Below are positions 1 to 7,759 of a DNA stretch of 15,113 nt, piece by piece. The translations under genes and the position numbers were made by a program. The stretch comes from DAOVRL01 sp964459805. GTDB taxonomy: Bacteria > Planctomycetota > Phycisphaerae > Sedimentisphaerales > Anaerobacaceae. Location: the NCBI GenBank assembly GCA_964459805.1, contig CAYWOD010000074.1:1-15113 (forward strand), written 5' to 3'. Positions within the stretch are counted from its first letter, which is position 1. Every line of letters starts with the position of its first letter. The notes beneath the pieces are model-generated. The model saw only the letters and a list, made by a program, of their open reading frames with translations. It made no database searches and was not told where the DNA came from.

Positions 1-74
1 GTCGAAGAATTGCTTTTTTATGATGTTCTTCAATAATCACCTAACCGCTTAGGGCATAACATATTGTTGTTAAA

Positions 75-104
75 AAGAAAAAATCAAAAAAAGGATTTTT
101 TCTT
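75..104 (+). promoter_or_regulatory. AT-rich hairpin upstream of the pseudopilin gene
   Basis: Two 11-base arms (75-85 and 94-104) are perfect reverse complements and enclose an 8-base A-rich loop. The stem is mostly A:T and its 3' arm contains six Ts. It could be a weak intrinsic terminator for a gene left of the window or a structured leader for the pseudopilin gene. The symmetry is certain, the role is not. Confidence 0.4.
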
Positions 105-121
105 GTCTAAGTAGGCCTAAC

Positions 122-135
122 CTGCAATTTTGCAG
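122..135. repeat. 14-bp inverted repeat, possible operator
   Basis: CTGCAA and TTGCAG are perfect inverted 6-mers separated by TT, about 40 bases before the pseudopilin start codon. The size and placement would suit a dimeric regulator site, but no regulator is known and chance is possible. Confidence 0.25.
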
Positions 136-158
136 AAGCCTTTGGAATATATTTACTT

Positions 159-165
159 AAGGAGG
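159..165 (+). promoter_or_regulatory. Shine-Dalgarno site deciding the pseudopilin start
   Basis: AAGGAGG lies 9 bases before the ATG at 175. It favours that ATG over the in-frame TTG at 130, which has no such site and would put 15 extra residues before the short basic prepilin leader. Confidence 0.85.
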
Positions 166-174
166 GCCTTATTA

Positions 175-1011
175 ATGGCCAGATGGAAGGCGTTCACCTT
201 GGTAGAGCTGCTGGTCGTAATTGCCATCATCGCACTGTTGATGGCAATACTAATGCCCGCACTGAATCGAGTAAGAAAACAGGCGAAGTCGGTTGCCTGT
301 AAGGTAACCCTGCACCAATGGTCCATTATCTGGGGGCTGTATTGTGAAGACAACGACAACAAGTTCTGCTATGCCGGTAATCGTTGGCGGCGCGGGCAGT
401 GGATAGTGGCGCTGCGCCCTCAGTGGGAAACAAGGACGGATCTCCTTCGCTGCCCGATGGCCGCTAAAATCCCGCCCTGGAGGGAATCCGGGGATAACTG
501 GGGTGGTCCGTACCACACATACAGAATGGGGACGACCAGCGGGACAACCCTGCAGGAAGAATGCAGCTTCGGCGCAAATTGCTGGATTTATAATCCAAAG
601 CCGGGAGAACCACCATATATTCAGAGTCGCCCGATTCAATGGAACTGGAAGACGCCCGACGTTAGCGGAGGCAACAATATACCGGTCTTTGCCGACACTA
701 TGTGGAGGGGAGGGGGGCCGTTCACCGGGGGAAAGCTGCTACCGGATGACCTCCCTGAACGCGGCAGCCCTCCCGTCTATGACGGCGAGTGGTCGACCGC
801 GAGGAGTGAAATGAAGCATTTCTGCATCGACCGCCACAACGAACGCATCAACATGCTCTTTATGGATTGGTCTTCCAGAGAGGTGGGTCTTAAAGAGCTC
901 TGGACTCTCAAGTGGCATCGATTCTTTAGCACTTCCGGACCTTGGACTATGGCCGGCGGGGTCCTGCCAAGGGACTGGCCGGAATGGATGAGGAACTTCA
1001 AGGACTATTAG
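175..1011 (+). CDS. Type II secretion/pilin-like pseudopilin (prepilin-type N-terminal domain)
   Basis: The protein has 278 residues. Its short basic leader ends in KA before FTLVE, the class III prepilin peptidase site (cleavage expected between Ala6 and Phe7, with Glu11 as the conserved +5 Glu). A hydrophobic helix follows to about residue 30. The rest is a soluble C-terminal domain. Near its end, His221 is followed by nine residues and then Asp231-Trp, a variant of the H-x9-DG motif of planctomycete pseudopilins. The closing region (about 237-278) resembles endings I recall from large paralogous families in Phycisphaerae. The protein is strikingly rich in tryptophan (19 residues, nearly 7%) and has seven cysteines. 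It probably sits in the inner membrane with its head in the periplasm, or is assembled into a pseudopilus. The gene converges on the sulfatase operon and has its own leader. The substrate or partner is unknown. Confidence 0.85.
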   Translation: MARWKAFTLVELLVVIAIIALLMAILMPALNRVRKQAKSVACKVTLHQWSIIWGLYCEDNDNKFCYAGNRWRRGQWIVALRPQWETRTDLLRCPMAAKIPPWRESGDNWGGPYHTYRMGTTSGTTLQEECSFGANCWIYNPKPGEPPYIQSRPIQWNWKTPDVSGGNNIPVFADTMWRGGGPFTGGKLLPDDLPERGSPPVYDGEWSTARSEMKHFCIDRHNERINMLFMDWSSREVGLKELWTLKWHRFFSTSGPWTMAGGVLPRDWPEWMRNFKDY

Positions 1012-1080
1012 CCGAAATAAGTGCGTGCTCACCGATAGGCGAAACTCCCACCACTGATGCTGCCAGGTACCGGCTAAGCC

Positions 1081-2487
1081 TTAGACGTTGTACATTTTCT
1101 CTGCCTTGGCGGGTGCAGCGGGGAATGGGTCGTTGGTCTTCTGCTTCCAGGCGTTCAACTCGGCCAGAAGCGCTGCCTGCAGCTCGGCGTGCTCAGGCAG
1201 GCCAACGAGATTGTTCATCTCATAGGGGTCATTTGCCAGGTCGAACAGTTTTGTCGCGGTCTGAACACCGGCGATGGGCTCGGCTACGAGCTTGTGCGGG
1301 CCCATTATAACGGCCCGCCAGTCTCCGGCCTTCTCTGCATAGATGGACTCGTCCGTTAGGTTCTGCTTGGTCAGTGCCGCCGCTGACTTATCCTTTCCGG
1401 TGCACGTCCCGGGCACTTGCAGTGAGCACATGGACAAGATTGTGGGCATCAGATCGATTGAGCTAATGAGGTTATCGACCGTCCGGCCATCCTTGAGACG
1501 ACGCGGCAGCCGCATAATCAGCGGCACGTGACACGATTCCTCCTCAGGCTGATTTTTGTGCGCTATCGCGTGTGATTGATGGCCGTCGCCGTGGTCGGAG
1601 GTGAAAACGACGAGGGTGTTGTCCTCCAATCCCAATTGCTTCAACGTTTCGGTCAAACGGCCGAATTCGTGATCAAGAGAGGTGCACAGCCCGAAGTATT
1701 TGGCCAGACTGCTGCGATTGCCGTTGACGACGTTCGGGCGGAACACGACATCTTCGCTTTTGTATATGTCGAAACCATCCGGCGGATTGTATGGGGTATG
1801 GGGAGGCCCCCACGACAGGTAACAAAAAAAGGGGCGGTCCTTGTTTTGCCTTATGAAATCGATGGCCAAGTCGGTCTGAAACGTCGGCTCGTATTGGCCG
1901 GGGGTATATTGTCCGGTAGTGGACATCTTTACGCCGTCGTTGGTAAACGTCGGCGAGTCATAATAGAAATGCCCGCGATTGAAGCCGATGAAGGTTTGAA
2001 AGCCCCGACGCCGCCAAATCGGCGGGACGAAGCCGGGCTTTGCCTCGCCGTCCATGTGCCATTTTCCGATGTAGTGTGTCTTGTAGCCGGCCTCGCCGAA
2101 TACGCCAGCTATGCACCGCTCGCCGGGCGGCAGCATTAGGTTGTTTTGAATCATGCCCGTTTCGTGTGGAAACCGCCCGGTAATAATGGCCGCGCGATTC
2201 GGGGTGCACAAAGGGTGCGCACTGTAGCATCGAGACCACCGCACACCCTGTTCGGCCAGCTTGTCGAAGTTGGGAGTCTGCACCAACTCGTCGTGGTGGG
2301 CCCCGTGGCTGAACGAGCAGTCCCGCCACTGGTCGGCGAGGACAAAGAGCACGTTGGGGCGCTTCGCGCTGATATTGACTTCAAAAGCCCGATTCGAGAG
2401 CACGAATCCTCCCGCACCGACTGTGGCACAATTCTTCAAAAAATCGCGACGATTCATATTCATTTCCATAACGGATTTCCCATTCAT
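1081..2487 (-). CDS. Tat-exported sulfatase S1 (Cys-type, CTPNR)
   Basis: This is a 468-residue type I sulfatase of the alkaline-phosphatase superfamily, predicted to hydrolyse sulfate esters outside the cytoplasm. A Tat signal (NRRDFLK, about residues 12-18) precedes the catalytic domain, which starts at RPNVLFVLADQW (43-54). The formylglycine motif is Cys94-T-P-N-Arg98. Other visible active-site elements are GKWH (Lys142, His144), PPH with His230, and SDHGD (Asp298, His299) as metal ligands. The N-terminal metal site reads ADQW instead of DDQG, a common variant. The C-terminal ELxDLxxDPxExxNL-type element is at about 414-427. It is the last gene of the run, 17 bp after S2. The start is uncertain because ATGs at residues 1, 7, 9 and 11 all lack a clear Shine-Dalgarno site. 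The substrate cannot be assigned. Confidence 0.9.
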   Translation of the reverse strand: MNGKSVMEMNMNRRDFLKNCATVGAGGFVLSNRAFEVNISAKRPNVLFVLADQWRDCSFSHGAHHDELVQTPNFDKLAEQGVRWSRCYSAHPLCTPNRAAIITGRFPHETGMIQNNLMLPPGERCIAGVFGEAGYKTHYIGKWHMDGEAKPGFVPPIWRRRGFQTFIGFNRGHFYYDSPTFTNDGVKMSTTGQYTPGQYEPTFQTDLAIDFIRQNKDRPFFCYLSWGPPHTPYNPPDGFDIYKSEDVVFRPNVVNGNRSSLAKYFGLCTSLDHEFGRLTETLKQLGLEDNTLVVFTSDHGDGHQSHAIAHKNQPEEESCHVPLIMRLPRRLKDGRTVDNLISSIDLMPTILSMCSLQVPGTCTGKDKSAAALTKQNLTDESIYAEKAGDWRAVIMGPHKLVAEPIAGVQTATKLFDLANDPYEMNNLVGLPEHAELQAALLAELNAWKQKTNDPFPAAPAKAEKMYNV

Positions 2488-2504
2488 TGAACATCGGCCC
2501 GGGC

Positions 2505-3812
2505 CTACGCCAACAGTGAGTCCAGAACCGCCTGAAGTTTTGCTCTGGCCTGGGCGGCCTCGTCGCCGCCCTGGCCAGGCTCAATCGGATTTTGTTCGAG
2601 CACATCATTCGATACGTCAAATAGCTTGCCTGCCCTGGCGGCACTGCTCTGGTCGTAGAGCTTCCAGCGCTTGTCACGCGCGAAGCGATGGAGCTGGTCG
2701 CCCGGATTCCTTTGATACCAGCAGAATGTCCAGTCTCTGGGATGGCCGATCCGGCCGTGAAGCTGAGGCAAAAAGCTCCTCCCGTCAACTTTCACATCTT
2801 TGGGCAGCGAAGCGCCGGCGGCATCTGCGAGAGTCGGAAGGATATCGCTGAAATCCACGAGGTCCGGACACACTTTGCCGGCCGGGATTGTGCCTTTCCA
2901 GTTTGCAATAAGGGCCACGTGCGTACCTGCATCGGTCGTTTTGCCCTTGCCTCCGTCGATAGTGCTGCCGTCGGCCATCTGCGACGTGATGCCTCCGGGT
3001 GTGCCGTTATCACCGGTGAACAGCATGAGCGTATTTTCTCGCAGGCCAAGCTCTTCGAGCTTTTGCACGATGTGCCCTATGGTCTTGTCCATATATTCAA
3101 CCATATCCACGTAGAATTTCTTGTTGCTGACGCTCTGTCCCCATTCAGGACTGTCCGGTGTGGGTTCAAAGGGCCCATGTGTCAGAATCATCGGATAATA
3201 AACGAGGAATGGTCCGGCTTTGTTGCGCTCTATGAAGCCATTGATATAGTCAGTGACGACGTCGGGACCGTACTTGCCCTCCAGGATGCCGAGCAGCTTG
3301 CCGTTCTGTATGATCTTGGGATTGCGGTAGCGGGAATCCTTCGGACCAAAGACATCCTCCATGTGCCAGAGGCAATATTCATCGAAACCGGCTGCGAATG
3401 GAGCGTCAGCACCGGGGCCAATTAACTGCCACTTGCCCGCGGCGCAGGTTGCATAACCGGCGCCTTTGAGTACGTGGGCAAACGTCCTTTCTGTGTAGTC
3501 GAAATGGCCAAACTTGACGTAGTTGTGGAAATTGTACCTGCCGGTCATAATCTGGACGCGCGACGGCGTGCAGAGCGGCTGTGAATAACAGTGCTCGAAT
3601 CGCATGCCCGTCGCGGCCAGCTTGTCAAGAACGGGTGTCTTGTAGGATTTGCTGCCGTAGCAGCCTAAACACTCGTAACCCTGGTCGTCGGTCATTATCA
3701 ATATGATGTTTGGGCGCTTGCTGCCGACGCGGACTTCCAGGGCCTGATTCGACAGCACAAACCCTCCGGCTGCAACGCCTGCACACTTGTTCAAGAAGTC
3801 ACGACGATTCAT
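2505..3812 (-). CDS. Tat-exported sulfatase S2 (CTPSR, with GKWQ instead of GKWH)
   Basis: This is a 435-residue arylsulfatase-A-superfamily protein. The Tat leader starts at residue 1 (MNRRDFL). The metal-binding pair Asp42-Asp43 lies in IMTDDQG, the formylglycine motif is Cys81-T-P-S-Arg85, His212 lies in LTHGPF, and Asp268-Asn269 lie in GDNG. The motif that is usually GKWH reads GKWQ (Lys127, Gln129), so the catalytic His next to the conserved Lys is replaced. A longer reading from GTG 3866 would overlap S3 by GTGA. I chose the ATG at 3812 because AAAGGA lies 9 bases upstream and the Tat motif follows at once. It is probably active with an altered pocket, but loss of activity is possible. 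The substrate is unknown. Confidence 0.9.
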   Translation of the reverse strand: MNRRDFLNKCAGVAAGGFVLSNQALEVRVGSKRPNIILIMTDDQGYECLGCYGSKSYKTPVLDKLAATGMRFEHCYSQPLCTPSRVQIMTGRYNFHNYVKFGHFDYTERTFAHVLKGAGYATCAAGKWQLIGPGADAPFAAGFDEYCLWHMEDVFGPKDSRYRNPKIIQNGKLLGILEGKYGPDVVTDYINGFIERNKAGPFLVYYPMILTHGPFEPTPDSPEWGQSVSNKKFYVDMVEYMDKTIGHIVQKLEELGLRENTLMLFTGDNGTPGGITSQMADGSTIDGGKGKTTDAGTHVALIANWKGTIPAGKVCPDLVDFSDILPTLADAAGASLPKDVKVDGRSFLPQLHGRIGHPRDWTFCWYQRNPGDQLHRFARDKRWKLYDQSSAARAGKLFDVSNDVLEQNPIEPGQGGDEAAQARAKLQAVLDSLLA

Positions 3813-3821
3813 TGTTTTGGT

Positions 3822-3827
3822 TCCTTT
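3822..3827 (-). promoter_or_regulatory. Shine-Dalgarno site of S2
   Basis: Read on the minus strand, AAAGGA lies 9 bases before the ATG at 3812. It supports that start over the upstream in-frame GTG. Confidence 0.6.
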
Positions 3828-3862
3828 AACTTGCAAATCTTCTCTTGACTGCTCCGACGAGC

Positions 3863-5242
3863 TCACCGCCTATCTTTTCTTTCGGTTCGGCGCGGGCGAT
3901 TTCCGGATATATCTCTCGGCCTTTTACGTTCTTTGCTTTTCGAGAGTTGGTCGCCCAGTTTTGATTGCCAGTTATCATAGAGGCCTTTGAGCCTGTTTAC
4001 CACCTGCGGCTGTTCGGCCGCCACATTGTGCTTCTCGCCGATATCGGCGTCGAGGTCATACAGCTCAGAAGAGCCGTTTCGAGAAAGGAGTTTCCATTTG
4101 CCGGTGCGGACGGCCCACTGGTCGGCGCCGTCGTACCAGAAAAGGACCTTGTGCAGAGGCTCTTTGGACTGTCCGCGAAGGGCGCCGAGCATATTCTTTC
4201 CGTCATAGGCGCGGTCGGCCGGGAGCTGGACGCCGGCAGCGGCGCAGATGGTCGGCAAGACATCCAGGGAGATGACGGGCTCATTACAGACCGCTGCCTT
4301 CGGTAATTTGCCCGGCCAGCGCACGATAAACGGCACTCGGATACCGCCTTCATACACAGTTTGCTTGTATTCCCGCAAGACGCCGTTATCGGCAAAATTC
4401 TTTTTGGCACCGCCGTTGTCGGAGAAAAAGACGATCAGGGTATTATCGTCGGCGCCGGTCCGCTTAAGGGCATCCAGCACCGTGCCAATTGCTTGATCCA
4501 TGCTCCTGAGCATGGCCAGATATATGTCGCGGTTCTCTTGACCCGTGTTGAAGCGTTTAATGGACTCCGGTGGTGCCTGGAGCGGCCAGTGCACGGCGTT
4601 GAAGGGTAGATAGAGAAAAAAGGGTCTCTTGCTGTGGCGCTCAATGAAGGAGACGGCCTCGCGTGCAAGGTTGTCCGTCAGATAACCCGTATCGTTAACA
4701 GGCTTATCGTTACGGTAGATCGAAGTGTATTCGTCCGTTATCTTCAAGTCGAAATAATCATGTGCTCCGTGTCCGAGGAATCCGTAGAATTCGTCGAACC
4801 CGCGCTTCACCGGCCGATACTTCGGCTCGAGGCCCACGTGCCATTTTCCGACAACGCCCGTGGCATAGCCCGCCTTTTTGAGCAGATCGGCAATCGTGAT
4901 TTCACCGGTAGGCAGGCCGACCCTTGAGTCACCGCCGGTATAGAAACCGAATCGCTGCTGGTATCGGCCGGTCAGCAGTCCCGCCCGAGTCGGCGCACAA
5001 ACGTAGGCGCTGGCATAGCCGTTCGTCAGTCGCACGCCTTCGGCTGCCAGGCGGTCAATACCGGGCGTGTTGACCTCTTTCGGATGGTCATAACAGCTTA
5101 CATCCGCGTAGCCCTGGTCATCCGACACGATCAAAACAATATTCGGGCGGTTACTGCTGCGCGACGCGAGAGTCCGCTCAGGCAACAGAAATCCTCCAGC
5201 GGCAAACGCCGCACATTTCTTCATAAAATCACGTCTTCTCAT
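3863..5242 (-). CDS. Tat-exported sulfatase S3 (CAPTR; GALNS/arylsulfatase A-like)
   Basis: The protein has 459 residues from the ATG at 5242. The Tat leader is RRRDFMKK. Catalytic landmarks are Asp41-Asp42 (VSDDQG), the formylglycine motif Cys82-A-P-T-Arg86, GKWH (Lys133, His135), His218 (AVHWP) and Asp275-Asn276 (SDNGG). The overall pattern, including the YEGGIRVPFIVRWPG segment near 297-311, is that of the arylsulfatase A / N-acetylgalactosamine-6-sulfatase group. After the usual C-terminal ELYDLDAD element (393-400) the protein ends in a strongly basic tail (about 431-459) that is not part of the fold. The start overlaps the stop of truncated S4 as ATGA. An ATG four codons upstream (5254) is also possible. 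Longer readings to 5422 only translate S4 out of frame. Ribosome-site support is weak, so translational coupling to S4 is plausible. Confidence 0.88.
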   Translation of the reverse strand: MRRRDFMKKCAAFAAGGFLLPERTLASRSSNRPNIVLIVSDDQGYADVSCYDHPKEVNTPGIDRLAAEGVRLTNGYASAYVCAPTRAGLLTGRYQQRFGFYTGGDSRVGLPTGEITIADLLKKAGYATGVVGKWHVGLEPKYRPVKRGFDEFYGFLGHGAHDYFDLKITDEYTSIYRNDKPVNDTGYLTDNLAREAVSFIERHSKRPFFLYLPFNAVHWPLQAPPESIKRFNTGQENRDIYLAMLRSMDQAIGTVLDALKRTGADDNTLIVFFSDNGGAKKNFADNGVLREYKQTVYEGGIRVPFIVRWPGKLPKAAVCNEPVISLDVLPTICAAAGVQLPADRAYDGKNMLGALRGQSKEPLHKVLFWYDGADQWAVRTGKWKLLSRNGSSELYDLDADIGEKHNVAAEQPQVVNRLKGLYDNWQSKLGDQLSKSKERKRPRDISGNRPRRTERKDRR

Positions 5243-6009
5243 AAAGGGTTCCATTTCTCTATATAGAGGAAGAACGGGCGGTCCTTGTTCTGCTCGATAA
5301 ACCGTGCCGCTTCGACGCCTTCCCTGTCGGTCAGGTACTCTCCGGGGGGGCCGTCTTCGAGTCGCGGATTGCCGTAGGGCGTAAAGTACCTTCCCGGCTG
5401 GCCGGGAGAGCCGGCCTTCCACCCGCCTTTATTAACGTCGAAGCTCTGGCTCTCAGGCCAGTAAATCGGGTCATCTCCGAGGTGCCATTTGCCGACGTGG
5501 CAGGTCGCATAGCCGGCGGCTTTGAGGGCTTCGGCAATCGTTACCTCCTCTAACCGCATGTAATGAGTCCAGTCCGGAATCTTCAGTTTGGCATTGGGCC
5601 GGTTGTGGCCGTTGATCCAGTCGGTCAGGTGTATTCGCGCCGGATACTTGCCCGTCATAATGCTCGCGCGCGTAGGTGAGCACACCGGACAGGCGGCATA
5701 CGCGTCGGTGAACCGCATACCCCCGGCAGCCAATCTGTCGATGTTCGGTGTTTCGTAGTAGGTGCTTCCGCTGTACCCGTAGCCGACATCATAGCTGACG
5801 TCGCGCCAGCCGAAGTCGTCTGCGAGAATAAAGACTATGTTGGGGCGTTTTCCGCCGATATTCAGGTCGATGGTTTTGTTGGAGAGGATAACACCTCCTG
5901 CTGCCGGGGCAGAGCTTGATAGTATAATTGCCCCCGCTGCGCCTGCGCATCTCTTTAAGAAATCACGACGATTGATACCGGTACCCGTTTTTTTCAATTG
6001 CCTTTTCAT
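5239..6009 (-). pseudogene. C-terminally truncated sulfatase S4 (CSPTR)
   Basis: The predicted product has 256 residues; full-length neighbours have 435-497. The first half is intact: Tat motif NRRDFLKR (13-20), Asp64-Asp65 (LADDFG), formylglycine motif Cys110-S-P-T-Arg114 and GKWH (Lys174, His176). Residues about 198-249 align well with S6 residues 173-221 (shared AGSP, GEYLTDR and NKDRPFFLY). After FFLY the similarity stops: only seven residues (IEKWNPL) follow, and these look like the former leader of S3 read in another frame. The second Asp/Asn metal-ligand segment and the whole C-terminal subdomain, about 265 residues by comparison with S6, are missing. It is almost certainly inactive as a sulfatase. 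The ATG at 6009 was chosen because upstream starts run into S5. The leader is longer than in the other sulfatases. Confidence 0.85.
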
Positions 6010-6046
6010 GCTGGTCTTGGCGCAGCTCTTTCCTGTTGTTGCTATT

Positions 6047-7540
6047 TCAACTGCGTGAGTACCCCGCAGCGTAGTCGGCCCGGCATCGCTGTTCGATCTG
6101 ATCCGGGTCTTCGCCGAGCTCATTCACGAGGAAGGCGTGCATTGCTGCGATCCGGTCGGTGTGCTCGGCATCGCCGGCCAGATTTTTGAATTCGCCCGGA
6201 TCCGTGCTCAAGTCGTACAGCTCCCGCTCGGCCGGGTGCTCGGCGTCGGCGGGGGTGTGATACACGTATTTGTACCTGCCCATGCGGAGCATCACAAAAC
6301 CGGAGGCGATATTGTGTGCGTAGTATTCGCTGATTGCCCAGTCTTTCCACTTGGTCCCGGGGTCGTCCAGCCAGCGGAGCATAGAGTCGCCGTTCCAATC
6401 GCCGGGTACCTTCGCCCCGCTGAGCTCGGCGATGGTCCGATTTACGTCCACGAGCGAGCAGGCTTGCGTTCGACGCTGCCCACCCTTGAAGCGTGCAGGC
6501 CAGCTTACAATCAGCGGCACCCTGGCGGCATGGTCGTACATACAGTTCTTCCACCACAAGCCGTGCTCACCTATATTCTCGCCGTGGTCGGTGGTATAGA
6601 TCACGACCGTATCATCGGCTACTTCGCTGTCTTTGAGGACCTTCAAGACCTTGCCGACCTCATCGTCCAGCCACTGGGTAAGGCCGTAATAGAGTTCGCG
6701 TCCTTTTCGCACGATGTCATCGGGCGCGTCCTCGACGTTGAAGCCGATACGCAGGTGCTTGTAGTTTCGGGGCTGAGATTCGAGATGCCCGGCCGGGATC
6801 TCGGGCATCGGCACTCTGCCCTCGTACACTTGCCAGTATTGCTCTGGGACAATCAGCGGAAAATGCGGGGCGAGGTAGCCGGCTATCAGGAAAAACGGCT
6901 TGTCGGAAGCCTTGCGGTTCTTGAGGAAGTCCATCGTCCCGGCGGTCACCTTTCGGTCATGAGTCAGGATACTGGAATCGTCCGCCGTGTAAAACTTATC
7001 GAAGCGGCCGCTGATCCCGTCTTTGGGAGCGAGGTTGTCCGCCGCCCGGCGGCTTCCCGTGCCGGTCTTCTTGCTGTTGTTCATATTGCCGCCGATTTCA
7101 GTGAATCCGTACCGCCGGGTGCGATCGTAGTGCATCTTACCGCAGAGCAACGACTCATATCCGGCCGCATTGAGGACGTGAGCCAGCGACGGATAATCGG
7201 CACTCGGCAGCCAGCAGTTATTGCTCCAGGCACCCACACGGGAGATGTACTTGCCGGAGGTGAACGACAGCCGCGACGGCACACACAACGGCGAATTGCA
7301 GTAGCAGTTCTCGAAGGCCAGACCTCTCTGTGCCAGCAGGTCCAGAGAAGGAGTGCGGATGATGCTGTTCCCATCGGCGCCAAGGACTCCTGCGTTGTGC
7401 TCGTCCGAAATAATGAAAAGGATGTTGGGCCGCTTGGCGCCCGTACGCACATCCAGCACCCGATTCGACAGCAAGAATCCTCCCACTCCGAACGCAGCGC
7501 CTTTGCTGAGAAAATCACGTCTATTCATTTCTGTTGTCAT
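6047..7540 (-). CDS. Tat-exported sulfatase S5 (CVPSR; choline-sulfatase-like group)
   Basis: The protein has 497 residues. The Tat motif is NRRDFLSK (6-13). The catalytic domain begins at RPNILFIISDEHN (37-49), with a single Asp46 at the N-terminal metal site. The formylglycine motif is Cys86-V-P-S-Arg90. GKMH (Lys135, His137) stands in place of GKWH, followed by His226 (LAPHFP) and DHGEN (Asp318, His319) leading into a WWKNCMYDHAARVPLIV stretch. The SDEH, DHGE and W-K combination resembles bacterial choline-sulfatase and iduronate-sulfatase relatives, but the real substrate is probably a glycan given the neighbours. The ATG at 7540 has GGAGAG 6 bases upstream; an in-frame ATG at 7561 does not. 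The stop is 37 bp before S4. Confidence 0.9.
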   Translation of the reverse strand: MTTEMNRRDFLSKGAAFGVGGFLLSNRVLDVRTGAKRPNILFIISDEHNAGVLGADGNSIIRTPSLDLLAQRGLAFENCYCNSPLCVPSRLSFTSGKYISRVGAWSNNCWLPSADYPSLAHVLNAAGYESLLCGKMHYDRTRRYGFTEIGGNMNNSKKTGTGSRRAADNLAPKDGISGRFDKFYTADDSSILTHDRKVTAGTMDFLKNRKASDKPFFLIAGYLAPHFPLIVPEQYWQVYEGRVPMPEIPAGHLESQPRNYKHLRIGFNVEDAPDDIVRKGRELYYGLTQWLDDEVGKVLKVLKDSEVADDTVVIYTTDHGENIGEHGLWWKNCMYDHAARVPLIVSWPARFKGGQRRTQACSLVDVNRTIAELSGAKVPGDWNGDSMLRWLDDPGTKWKDWAISEYYAHNIASGFVMLRMGRYKYVYHTPADAEHPAERELYDLSTDPGEFKNLAGDAEHTDRIAAMHAFLVNELGEDPDQIEQRCRADYAAGYSRS

Positions 7541-7546
7541 TATACA

Positions 7547-7552
7547 CTCTCC
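7547..7552 (-). promoter_or_regulatory. Shine-Dalgarno site of S5
   Basis: On the minus strand GGAGAG precedes the ATG at 7540 by 6 bases. It selects this start over the upstream in-frame ATGs. Confidence 0.6.
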
Positions 7553-7588
7553 GATCATCATTGTCGCGACATTCGCGCGAGCCGGCCC

Positions 7589-7759
7589 TTACGTCGTATC
7601 TCCAACGTACTCTCTGAGTCTGCTCAATTCCACCTTCATATCGCTCACGATACCGGCGTATGCCGCTTCACCATAGACATTGTTCATCTCCAAAGGATCG
7701 GCCCGGAGATCATAAAGCTCCCGATTTTTCCTGTTCCTATCTTGCGTTGGCGTTATCCG
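7589..7759 (-). pseudogene. Orphan C-terminal fragment of a lost sulfatase
   Basis: This 56-codon open stretch ends in TAA at 7589-7591 and lies between S6 and S5 (its first two codons overlap the end of S6 in another frame). Its translation contains RELYDLRADPLEMNNVYG followed by an amphipathic stretch ending REYVGDTT. That is the normal ending of many type I sulfatases (ELYDLxxDPxExxN, then a C-terminal helix). There is no start codon near its beginning, no Tat leader and no catalytic motif. The frame is closed by a TAG just upstream of the S6 stop. S6 already has a complete C-terminus, so this is not its missing end. The truncated S4 belongs to the S6-like subgroup, which ends differently, so the fragment probably comes from a separate, seventh sulfatase. 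It is most likely untranslated. Confidence 0.8.

Noticed and set aside
1..36. Possible end of an upstream plus-strand gene (frame ending VLQ then TAA)
   Set aside because: Eleven codons are too few to support a gene, and other frames are equally readable.
1012..1080. Bidirectional terminator between the convergent pseudopilin and S1 genes
   Set aside because: Only a 5-bp imperfect stem around GGTACC is present and no T-run follows on either strand.
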